Source of the DNA: Thalassocella blandensis
GTDB lineage: Bacteria; Pseudomonadota; Gammaproteobacteria; Pseudomonadales; Cellvibrionaceae
Direction of reading: 5' to 3'
NCBI GenBank assembly: GCA_902141825.1
Contig: CABFPG010000012.1
Coordinates: 1 to 64,000, forward strand
DNA: 64,000 bases
Shown: piece after piece, positions 58,001 to 64,000 of the stretch
Numbering within the stretch: the first letter of the stretch is position 1
Layout of the letters: the number at the start of each line of letters is the position of its first letter
Notes under the pieces: generated by a model
Told to the model about the DNA's origin: nothing
Seen by the model: only the letters and a program-made list of their open reading frames with translations
The model's database searches: none
Program-made: the position numbers and the translations under genes

Positions 58001-59795
58001 GGGCAATATCAGTTGCAACCGGCACAACGATTTCATGCCAGGCACCATCGCGCTGGAATCCATAAGGATCATTCCCCGGCGTAAAATAAATCCACTTCTG
58101 ACCGATGACATCAACATTGCCGCCTTTCAAACCAATTTGAAACGGCGTTTGATCCGTGGTTTTCATTCTGAAATGCAACTTCGCGTCAGCATTATCAAAT
58201 GCCGTTAGGTTGAACCCTTCACGTGCGGTCAGCCCCATACCAAACCAGCCTTTACCTGTTGACGCAAGGTTTAATGCACTGTTGCCTTCAGCTGGATCAG
58301 CATCCAATAATGTTAATGTGTCTTCCCAGATAAACAGATCACCACTGACACCGAAACCAAAATCACCGGCACTGCGATGTTCTGGCGTTTCCGTGTAAAT
58401 GCCGTAACTACCGTATTCCGGCGCTTCCAGTGCAATGCTTTCCGTCAGGTAGATATTGTCGATTGCAAGATTCATCGCTTCCGCTGGTGCAGGCCCATAA
58501 ACACTGAAGAGAGTTTTCACCGTTTGCCAATCCACACCACCAAATTTGGCTAAGGGGATTGCAACATGATGCCATTCACCGTCACGCGATAGACCATATT
58601 CTTCTGCACCGGCCACCAGGGTGACTTCCCCACCACCACCGGAAGTGCTGGTTATTCCAATGGTAATATCTGTGGTTGAAGATGTTTTTAAATCCAGGTG
58701 CAAATAACCATGTACATAATTACTCATGTTGTAATCACGATGTAAAAGTCCCATTCCCCACCAGTCACCCGGCGCAATATCATAAGCTAAAGCAGAGCTG
58801 CCTTCTGAAGGCGTCGTCGCCACATCGGCCATATTATTCCAAACAAAAAGGTTGGTACGATCGCCCCAATTGAGTTCACCAAAGGTGGGCGTCGTTTCGG
58901 TCATAATGCCAAAGGTATCGGAAAACTCATTGTCTTCCGCCAACTGCAATTGCGTGTAGCCGTTATCATAAAGACGAACATAATCCACATACATTTTTGC
59001 AGGGAAAGGCGCAGTGATCGCTGCGGGATCGGTGATTTCTACAAAATTAAAGCCACCCACCGCCAGGTTTAATATGATATGTGCGGGGTCCGTACGGAAT
59101 TCGCTAAGGTTCGGATCAGTAATGTCCTGCGCAAAGAATTCCACCCCATCAACTGACATTGTGACCGTCTCTGGTGTCCAATCCAGTGTATAGGTATGGT
59201 AATCCTCATAAAGGTTATCGGCCAAGGTAGTCTCTTCGGCATGGTCTGCCTGCAGCCAGTCTCCCCAGTCTCCGGTTTCATGCCACCAATGCAAAGCACC
59301 AGAAACAGTCCGGTTAGTTGTGCCGGCATCCCGTGCGGCTTTACTTCCCGCTTCCAGAATGTCCCACTCGCCACATTTCGGCCAACCATCCAAGCCAAAG
59401 TTATTGCCCAGCATCCAGAATGCTGGCCACAAGCCATCATTCAACTGAGGTAATTTAATTCTTGCTTCCAAGCGACCAAACTTGAAGCCCATACGACCAT
59501 TTGTGTGTAACCGCGCGGAGGTAAACTGGTTGCCATCACGCTGCTCCCGGCGCGCTTCAATGACCAGGCTACCATCTTCAAGATAGGCATTTTCAGATGC
59601 CGCAGTATAAAATTGCAATTCTCCGTTGCCGTTACCACCGCCACCAGTTGTAAATGACCAAAGGTCACGATTAATTCTTTCTCCATCAAACTCTTCCGAC
59701 CATACGGGTGCTTGCGCACTTGCTATAGCGGATGACCCCAGGAGAATGCTCGATAAAAATAATTTGCTTAGTAAAAAACTACTGCGATTTTTCAT
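55089..59795 (-). CDS. Giant secreted GH16-GH128 double glucanase
   Basis: This 1568-residue extracellular enzyme joins two beta-1,3-glucanase families. Order: signal peptide 1-28; GH16 31-278 with CGEWDILEAG (E143, D145, E148); two related jelly-roll-like carbohydrate-binding domains 290-453 and 463-630; PKD 645-730; GH128 738-986 with ILAFNEPNF (E816, acid/base) and WMTEFSAW (E919, nucleophile); CBM6-like 999-1115; Thr-Pro linker; three F5/8 type-C (CBM32-like) modules at about 1147-1272, 1308-1430 and 1445-1568. The Trp in E-W-D-I-L-E replaces the more common Ile. GH16 and GH128 both act on beta-1,3-glucans such as laminarin or callose, so the fusion may attack one polymer from two sites. 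Confidence 0.9.
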   Translation of the reverse strand: MKNRSSFLLSKLFLSSILLGSSAIASAQAPVWSEEFDGERINRDLWSFTTGGGGNGNGELQFYTAASENAYLEDGSLVIEARREQRDGNQFTSARLHTNGRMGFKFGRLEARIKLPQLNDGLWPAFWMLGNNFGLDGWPKCGEWDILEAGSKAARDAGTTNRTVSGALHWWHETGDWGDWLQADHAEETTLADNLYEDYHTYTLDWTPETVTMSVDGVEFFAQDITDPNLSEFRTDPAHIILNLAVGGFNFVEITDPAAITAPFPAKMYVDYVRLYDNGYTQLQLAEDNEFSDTFGIMTETTPTFGELNWGDRTNLFVWNNMADVATTPSEGSSALAYDIAPGDWWGMGLLHRDYNMSNYVHGYLHLDLKTSSTTDITIGITSTSGGGGEVTLVAGAEEYGLSRDGEWHHVAIPLAKFGGVDWQTVKTLFSVYGPAPAEAMNLAIDNIYLTESIALEAPEYGSYGIYTETPEHRSAGDFGFGVSGDLFIWEDTLTLLDADPAEGNSALNLASTGKGWFGMGLTAREGFNLTAFDNADAKLHFRMKTTDQTPFQIGLKGGNVDVIGQKWIYFTPGNDPYGFQRDGAWHEIVVPVATDIARDVDLFDVRQVFQVLGVGEINNLSIDDVYLSGGLDAKIPGTTGPVVNRPPTAAFIPSTAGGQVGVTVDFDGSKSGDVNGDALTYSWDFGDGNSAQGVAASHTFSRAGNFKVTLTVNDGELSTTATNYIIVDEHFGQQRSVKRGLGYGHHSEADLAAISQGISWWYNWSHSPDVMVADIYQNYGMEFVPMAWNGGFDDAGMRAYIAAHPEVKYILAFNEPNFLHQANMTPSQAAAEWPRLEAIADEFGLKIVSVAMNFCGECVTENGTTYYDPIDYFDDFFAVCPDCRVDAMSIHAYMENVQGVEWYVDLFKKYGRPIWMTEFSAWDDTTTLEDQKKFLVQVVDSFENDEDVERYAWFTGRRNGHPYNGLFDYRQSGVLTELGSVYINMPVHNESTVHSAPKLIEAENYQRMETVRLDMTQDDSGFLNLSDIVAGSWVEYNVASAGGTYDLDLRVASVTGGTLEVLVDGQSQGVVTVDATGGMQEWATTESSIHLPAGTHDVRLVFNDEINLNWINIAEGGVINTPTPTPTPTATPTPTPTPTVTPPPGGNLACTAVGASTVEAAWNVENVCDGDAGTRWSSEWADPQWITVDFGETASLSRVTLVWEAAYGSAYELQMSDDATNWSTVTSVSGADGGTDTLDVSDAVGRYLRVYMTERGTGWGYSLFEIQANGYFVNVEPTPTPTATPTPTPTPTATPTPTPTPNPDPVKLSCASATASSVEGAYSAAMACDEDLGTRWSSEFSDPQWIALDMGEVFTFASVELTWEAAFGSVYEIQVSDDGASWTTVFTETAGDGGVDHIALANASGRFIRMLGSQRGAVWGYSLFDFSVYGTSGETTFPPTPGVNKALNKLVTASSMEGPGTSAEAAVDGNPGSRWSSQFNDGEWIAVDLGAMYSLSSVLLDWEGAYGLAYEIQVSNDGEQWNTVFTENNSDGGIDEIPLSTSGRYVRMQGVVRATGWGYSLWEFEVY

Positions 59796-60395
59796 AGTTT
59801 TTCCTGCTCGGTTAACTCGTTATTGTTGTATTTAGCTCTGACCTCAGCGACCTCATGCAGATTGCGAATGCAGAACGGCAAAACCAGCATGTGAAAGTTT
59901 TTACGTCATACGCGACCAGGAGACAAACACACAAACTTACAGGGTTTATCCACTGAACCTCCCACGATTGACCAAAACACTTTTTTGATATGAATGAACC
60001 ACACAGACGCGAACCGACCAAAATAACAGGCGATCCGTCAGCAGATTCAAAGCGATTTAAAAGTCAGTATTTGTGTTGTACGCCCTCTGGTTATTCACGC
60101 TTTGATTATTATGTTCGTGTTAAACCTTGGACGATGCCAGATGATCAGACTTATTATAATTTTCTTGCGATTATCCCGATTCATCCAGCTATGCCGGTTT
60201 TTATAGCATCTATCTGCAAGCGTTAAACCGCAATAGCGTTCCGATAAAACGGGCTCGAAAACAGATAAGTTGGAAGGCTGCAAAAGGCATAAATTTGTTG
60301 TTTTATAACAACAACATAGCGGAATTTGTGAGGGAATTCGCAGTTTGTTTTTTTGGGTCAACGTTGTCAATTTCATCTCGGTTTTGGCACTTAAT
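59796..60395. other. Upstream region of the giant glucanase gene
   Basis: About 600 bases without a credible gene. Open frames at 59990-60226 and 60295-60543 lack family features. The region should contain the glucanase promoter. It leads into the GH114-like fossil. Confidence 0.4.
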
Positions 60396-60601
60396 TAGCA
60401 CCACACAAGACCATTATCCGTCGGTTAAAAAACGACTTGAATCAAGTCGAGGAACGGGTCAGTTATTTAGATTTTGCTGCAAACGAACAATGTTTTCAGT
60501 ACAACGCATGCGACACGATAGGTCCGTTTATCGATGTGAATAAGGCAATATTCAACGCAGAATACAAAACTCAATGGCGAAATGACGCCGTAGAATTTTA
60601 A
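60396..60601 (+). pseudogene. Fossil 3' end of a GH114-like gene
   Basis: A start-less frame from about 60396 to TAA 60601 reads, in its middle, NEQCFQYNACDTIGPFIDVN then KAIFNAEYK. The pattern N-E-x-C-F-x-Y-x-x-C-D-x-x-x-P-F-I and K-x-x-F-x-x-E-Y is that of the C-terminal part of the GH114 (endo-alpha-1,4-polygalactosaminidase-like) family. A stop codon lies just upstream in frame and no other part of the gene is seen, so it is a degraded remnant. The call depends on motif memory, not an alignment. Confidence 0.6.
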
Positions 60602-60619
60602 TTCCACACCCAGGTCTTA

Positions 60620-60796
60620 TCACTCGATCTCGACGATTAATTCCGCTGCCGCCCTACCGATAATTTTCTGCGCACAATTTCGCACGAAGCTATATTTTCC
60701 CACCCTTGCGGATGCATTTTCTTTGGCCGCGTTTAACCGACGGCGGTCAATAAATGAAGTCTGGAATGATGTAACACGATAAAGCCTGACCGTCAT
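60620..60796 (-). CDS. Possible small protein
   Basis: This 58-residue ORF starts with ATG 60796 after AAGGAAAG with good spacing. The product begins MTVRLYRVTSFQTSFIDRRR and is basic, with KYSFVRNCAQKIIGRAAAEL and an acidic end (LIVEIE). No family is recognised. Just upstream a hairpin (AATCGCTC/GAGCGATT, 60816-60838) covers the leader near the ribosome site. It may be a real small gene or a chance frame. Confidence 0.35.
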   Translation of the reverse strand: MTVRLYRVTSFQTSFIDRRRLNAAKENASARVGKYSFVRNCAQKIIGRAAAELIVEIE

Positions 60797-60815
60797 GGTA
60801 CTTTCCTTGAGGTCT

Positions 60816-60838
60816 AATCGCTCTATTTTTGAGCGATT
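60816..60838. repeat. 8-bp inverted repeat AATCGCTC/GAGCGATT
   Basis: An exact 8-bp stem with a 7-base T-rich loop (on the plus strand). It sits 20 bases before the ATG of the possible small gene and about 105 bases before the coiled-coil gene. It may be a leader hairpin or operator. Confidence 0.6.
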
Positions 60839-60944
60839 ACTGCGCTTTTTAGTGGCCAAATTTCGCAAAATATGATTTCGTGAGCCATAATCTAAACAGC
60901 AGTAAACGCGTCTCCAATGGAACTGACAAAGGTTAACTTTTGGC

Positions 60945-62210
60945 ATGCAATTAAACAATTTAGCTTTAATCGCTGCAGCAGAAGTCGCTGCAGTATTGCT
61001 AATTTTTTGCCTGATTTTACTGTACCAGAATAAAAAGCTACGTAAGTTAACGCAAAAGTTTCAAGTGCGCATGGAGCAACTTGTCCAAGAACTAAAGCTG
61101 GCACGACAACAAAAAAAGCCACCTCCTCCGCCCGCACCGAGCCCGGCGCCGCCTACCGCGTTTAAAGATCTGCTCAATGACCAGATTCAATTAACCAAAG
61201 AACACCATGCCAGCCTGGGTTCCGAACAGGATATTGTGCTGGATCTCGCTCCCGATGCAGAATTGGACAAACGCGCAGCCGCTTTACGCTATGCGATGCT
61301 ACTGGCAGAAAAAGAAGCCTGGGCACAGGTTGAGGATGGTGAGCCACCCAAATGGGAAGCCCTTAAAACCAAATATCAGCAGATTTTCAGTTTCTATGAA
61401 GATTACCATCCTGCCGCGGAAGAAGTCGCCAACCACGAGGATCTGGACGCGCTTAATCAGGAATTACTCAATGCGAAAAAGCGCATCAATAATCTGGAAA
61501 AGTTTAAAGCCCTGTATTTTGATCTCGAAGAGAAATGGGATAGCAGCAAAGAGACCGCACAAACACATTATGAAAGTCTGAGTAAGATGGCTGACGCAGT
61601 GGAAGATCGCGATGCATTTGAATCCGCCTTGAACAGTTATCAGTCGGCCTACGGAGAAATTAATAAACTTATCGAAGAAGGGATTGGCGAAAAGGGTTCA
61701 GACATCGTCAGTACAACAGATGAAAAAAGCGCGAGCGAACTGCGACACTTGCGCACAGTTGCAGCAGATCAGCACAAAATCATCACAGAACTCCAGGAAA
61801 AGCTGATCAACGCAAAGTCGGACGAAGAACGCACCTCTTTTGTCGAGGGCTTAAAAGATGAGCTAAGCAAACAGCAGCGCTTTGTTCAAGAGTCTGAAAC
61901 CTGTATCCAATTGATGGAAGACGAGTTGGGAATGGCAAACAAAGAAATAACGCAACTTAAAGACCGATTAAAAACATTACCAAGCATTAAAACTCAGTTA
62001 AGTGAAGCCAAAAGTCAGCGAGACCAATATGAGCTCAAAGTTTATTCCCTCACTTCAGAAAATCGTAAGCTCAACAAAAAACTCCAGGAGGAGAAAGGCT
62101 CTACAACCGCAGACAGTGGCGAGGCCGGCCGACTGAAACGAGAACTGACGGATCTGGAAACAAAATATGCCAGTCTGGAAGAAAAATATTTAAATTTGAA
62201 AATCCAATAA
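60945..62210 (+). CDS. Coiled-coil protein with N-terminal membrane anchor
   Basis: The 421-residue product has one N-terminal helix (about residues 7-26, LALIAAAEVAAVLLIFCLIL), a Pro-rich stretch (PPPPPAPSPAPP at about 59-70) and long heptad-rich coiled coils (about 160-205 and 260-421), ending with LTDLETKYASLEEKYLNLKI. It is anchored in the inner membrane with the bulk in the cytoplasm. No family name is known to me. The adenylate cyclase gene follows after about 130 bases. Confidence 0.75.
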   Translation: MQLNNLALIAAAEVAAVLLIFCLILLYQNKKLRKLTQKFQVRMEQLVQELKLARQQKKPPPPPAPSPAPPTAFKDLLNDQIQLTKEHHASLGSEQDIVLDLAPDAELDKRAAALRYAMLLAEKEAWAQVEDGEPPKWEALKTKYQQIFSFYEDYHPAAEEVANHEDLDALNQELLNAKKRINNLEKFKALYFDLEEKWDSSKETAQTHYESLSKMADAVEDRDAFESALNSYQSAYGEINKLIEEGIGEKGSDIVSTTDEKSASELRHLRTVAADQHKIITELQEKLINAKSDEERTSFVEGLKDELSKQQRFVQESETCIQLMEDELGMANKEITQLKDRLKTLPSIKTQLSEAKSQRDQYELKVYSLTSENRKLNKKLQEEKGSTTADSGEAGRLKRELTDLETKYASLEEKYLNLKIQ

Positions 62211-62337
62211 TAAATTTTGTCTCCTATTTTTAAAACTTGGCTGCTAACGTATGTAATTAGTTTTGACAAACGCGTGAAAAGCAAGTGAAATTGCGCAACG
62301 AGATATAAAAGCGACAAGAATCGACAGGTTGAGGTAT

Positions 62338-63738
62338 ATGGGACGTCCAGCCCCGCAAAGTGATAGACAAGCCAATCAAAAGGCCGAGCCGTTTAAATTA
62401 ACTTTTCGGCACAACGAAATTCGTACATTGATATGCGTTGCCGCCACGGGCACGGCGATGAGCAATTTGCAATGGATGAACACGCAACTGATCGATATTA
62501 TCGTTATGGTGGTCGCACTCACATACACCATCGGAGCTTATTTCTTTTTACGTTCCCGTCCTACCGAAAAGCAAGCTTTCTTCTTTGACCGCGTCACTAC
62601 CTTAGATGCGGCAGTTATAGGCTTTATTTTAAGCTTTGTGCAATTTACCGTGCTGCCAACGTTTTTATTTATCACCATGATCCAATTTAACAGTTTGATC
62701 AATGGCGGCATTCCTAAATGGGTGAAAGACAATACAGCATTTATTTTCGGTGTTGCCCTGACCTTTTTATTTTGGGAGCCCCAATGGACATTCGAATCCA
62801 GTTTAAACCTGGGCGTCGCCAGTCTAATCGGTATATTTACTTATTTTTGTGCGTATGCGTTCTTCCTGAATATACGTATCCAGCGCCTGGAAATGGACAA
62901 CAAAAAATTAACCAACGAACAAACCCAATACAAACTGCGCACCTATAAACTCTCGCGCTACCTTACCCCTACCGTTTGGAAATCAGTGAATGAAGGGCGT
63001 GACGAAAGCTTGATGACATCACGTAAACGCGTGACTGTCTTTTTTTCAGATATTCAGGGGTTTAGCTCCCTGTCCGAAGAGCTTGAATCAGAAACAATTA
63101 CCGACCTGCTCAACAACTATCTGACCGAAATGACCAAAATTGTCGCCAAACATAAAGGCACCATTGATAAATTCATGGGCGACGGTCTTATGGTGATTTT
63201 TGGCGATACTCAAAGCCAGGGATTTAAAATGGATTGTATCCGTTGCGTGTCCATGGCAATTGATATGCGCAAAAAAATGAAAGAGCTGCAAACCAAGTGG
63301 TACAACCAGGGCATTAAAAAACCTCTGCGAATTCGCATGGGTATCAACACGGGTTATTGCACGGTAGGAACATTTGGAACGAGCCACTATATGGAATATA
63401 CAGTGCTTGGAACACATGTGAACCTGGCAAGCCGCCTGGAGTCCGCAGCAGAAGCCGGTGAGATTCTCATCTCACACGAAACCTGGTCACTGATTAAAGA
63501 AGTTATCATGTGCCGCGACAAAGGTGAAATCACGGTAAAAGGGTTTACACACCCGGTCAAAGTTTACCAGGTGGTCGACTTCCGGAAGGATTTAGGGAAA
63601 AACCAGAGTTACTATGAAGAAAACGCTGAAGGGTTTTCTATCCACATGGATCTGGAAAAAATTCGCAACTACGACAAAAACCGGGTGATTGAAGCCTTAG
63701 AGCGTGTTACACAACGCCTGAAAGACAAAGTTTTTTAG
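62338..63738 (+). CDS. Membrane class III adenylate cyclase
   Basis: The product (466 residues) makes cAMP. About six membrane helices (residues 30-180) are followed by a short coiled coil (about 180-215) and a class III cyclase domain: VTVFFSDIQGFSSLSEELES (first metal Asp), IDKFMGDGLMVIFGD (second Asp, adenine-contacting Lys), RMGINTGYCTVGTFGTSHYM and EYTVLGTHVNLASRLESAAE with the transition-state Asn and Arg. The usual Asp in G-D-x-V-N is Thr here, as in some bacterial adenylate cyclases. GAGG is just before ATG 62338; a TTG at 62329 is possible. Confidence 0.88.
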   Translation: MGRPAPQSDRQANQKAEPFKLTFRHNEIRTLICVAATGTAMSNLQWMNTQLIDIIVMVVALTYTIGAYFFLRSRPTEKQAFFFDRVTTLDAAVIGFILSFVQFTVLPTFLFITMIQFNSLINGGIPKWVKDNTAFIFGVALTFLFWEPQWTFESSLNLGVASLIGIFTYFCAYAFFLNIRIQRLEMDNKKLTNEQTQYKLRTYKLSRYLTPTVWKSVNEGRDESLMTSRKRVTVFFSDIQGFSSLSEELESETITDLLNNYLTEMTKIVAKHKGTIDKFMGDGLMVIFGDTQSQGFKMDCIRCVSMAIDMRKKMKELQTKWYNQGIKKPLRIRMGINTGYCTVGTFGTSHYMEYTVLGTHVNLASRLESAAEAGEILISHETWSLIKEVIMCRDKGEITVKGFTHPVKVYQVVDFRKDLGKNQSYYEENAEGFSIHMDLEKIRNYDKNRVIEALERVTQRLKDKVF

Positions 63739-63743
63739 GCGAT

Positions 63744-64000
63744 CTACTGTCGAGCAAGGCGCTTTACAGGCACCTCTTCACGAGCATTGGTACGAAACGG
63801 ATTAATGTCCAAACCGCCTCGACGCGTGTAGCGCGCATACACCGAGAGTGTTGAAGGCTGACACTGACGCATAATATCTTTAAACATCGATTCAACACAA
63901 TTCTCGTGAAAATCCTGGTGCTGACGATAGGAAATAACATACGCCAGAAAAGACTCAGGAATAATCTCTGTCCCACTGTATTCAATCCACACAGTTGCCC
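63744..64000 (-). CDS. queF: 7-cyano-7-deazaguanine reductase, C-terminal part (partial)
   Basis: The frame enters from the right edge and ends with TAG at 63744-63746. The visible ~85 residues contain [40 protein letters not shown] and [20 protein letters not shown], the C-terminal half of QueF, which reduces preQ0 to preQ1 in queuosine synthesis using NADPH. The catalytic Cys and Asp lie in the missing N-terminal part. It is convergent with the adenylate cyclase gene, with only a few bases between the stops. Confidence 0.92.
   Translation of the reverse strand, partial: ATVWIEYSGTEIIPESFLAYVISYRQHQDFHENCVESMFKDIMRQCQPSTLSVYARYTRRGGLDINPFRTNAREEVPVKRLARQ

Noticed and set aside
60295-60543. 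82-residue ORF overlapping the GH114-like fossil
   Set aside because: It is in a different frame from the fossil motif and has no features of its own.

Overview
The window reads as a chromosomal segment of a marine or plant-polymer-degrading gammaproteobacterium, most likely Cellvibrionales (Teredinibacter, Saccharophagus or Cellvibrio type). This is inference. It rests on typical gammaproteobacterial housekeeping genes and neighbourhoods (purL/mltF/tadA, guaB-guaA, fnr beside a hemN-like gene) and on large modular secreted glucanases with polyglycine or Thr-Pro linkers and CBM6 and F5/8-type-C modules.

Layout. 1-2.4 kb is an AT-rich accessory patch: the end of an IS3-type element, a short probably truncated ORF, and a DUF262/HNH protein that looks like a GmrSD-type defence nuclease, framed by copies of a GGGACAGATTTATTT repeat. 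2.4-3.3 kb holds palindromes, tRNA-Ala(GGC) and three tandem 119-bp tRNA-Ala-like units behind gltX. 3.3-12.4 kb is housekeeping: gltX, a nitroreductase, a YchJ-like protein, a DUF2058 protein, dusA, tal, a TerB-like protein, an HDOD protein, a zinc-ribbon protein and a phosphodiesterase. 13-26.8 kb holds a metallo-beta-lactamase-fold hydrolase, a glycosyltransferase, purL, mltF, tadA, two flavodoxins, mnmC, a ComFB-like protein and a glutaminyl cyclase. 26.8-30 kb has a sirtuin, a HemN-like protein without its Fe-S cysteines behind a perfect FNR box, fnr itself and a DUF4202 protein. 31-34.4 kb is guaB-guaA. 34.9-37.7 kb has a secreted serine protease overlapped by an FHA/membrane protein.

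37.9-39.4 kb encodes a CBM6/crystallin/GH16 glucanase. It is followed by about 2 kb without recognisable genes, then phrB, a MORN-repeat membrane protein, a peroxiredoxin-like protein, a membrane glycosyltransferase-like protein and tRNA-Ser(GGA). 47.7-51.8 kb is the most interesting system. An hvfA-hvfB-hvfC-hvfX operon makes a peptide with seven EGKCG cores (a copper-binding RiPP of the HvfA/bufferin class). It is divergent from a gene pair for an ECF sigma factor and a zinc-finger anti-sigma. 55.1-59.8 kb encodes a 1568-residue protein that fuses GH16 and GH128 beta-1,3-glucanase domains with PKD, CBM6 and three F5/8C modules. Downstream of its start lies a fossil of a GH114-like gene. The window ends with a coiled-coil membrane protein, a class III adenylate cyclase and the 3' part of queF.

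The two glucanases suggest extracellular laminarin or callose use. The hvf locus with its sigma/anti-sigma pair suggests a copper- or metal-stress response.
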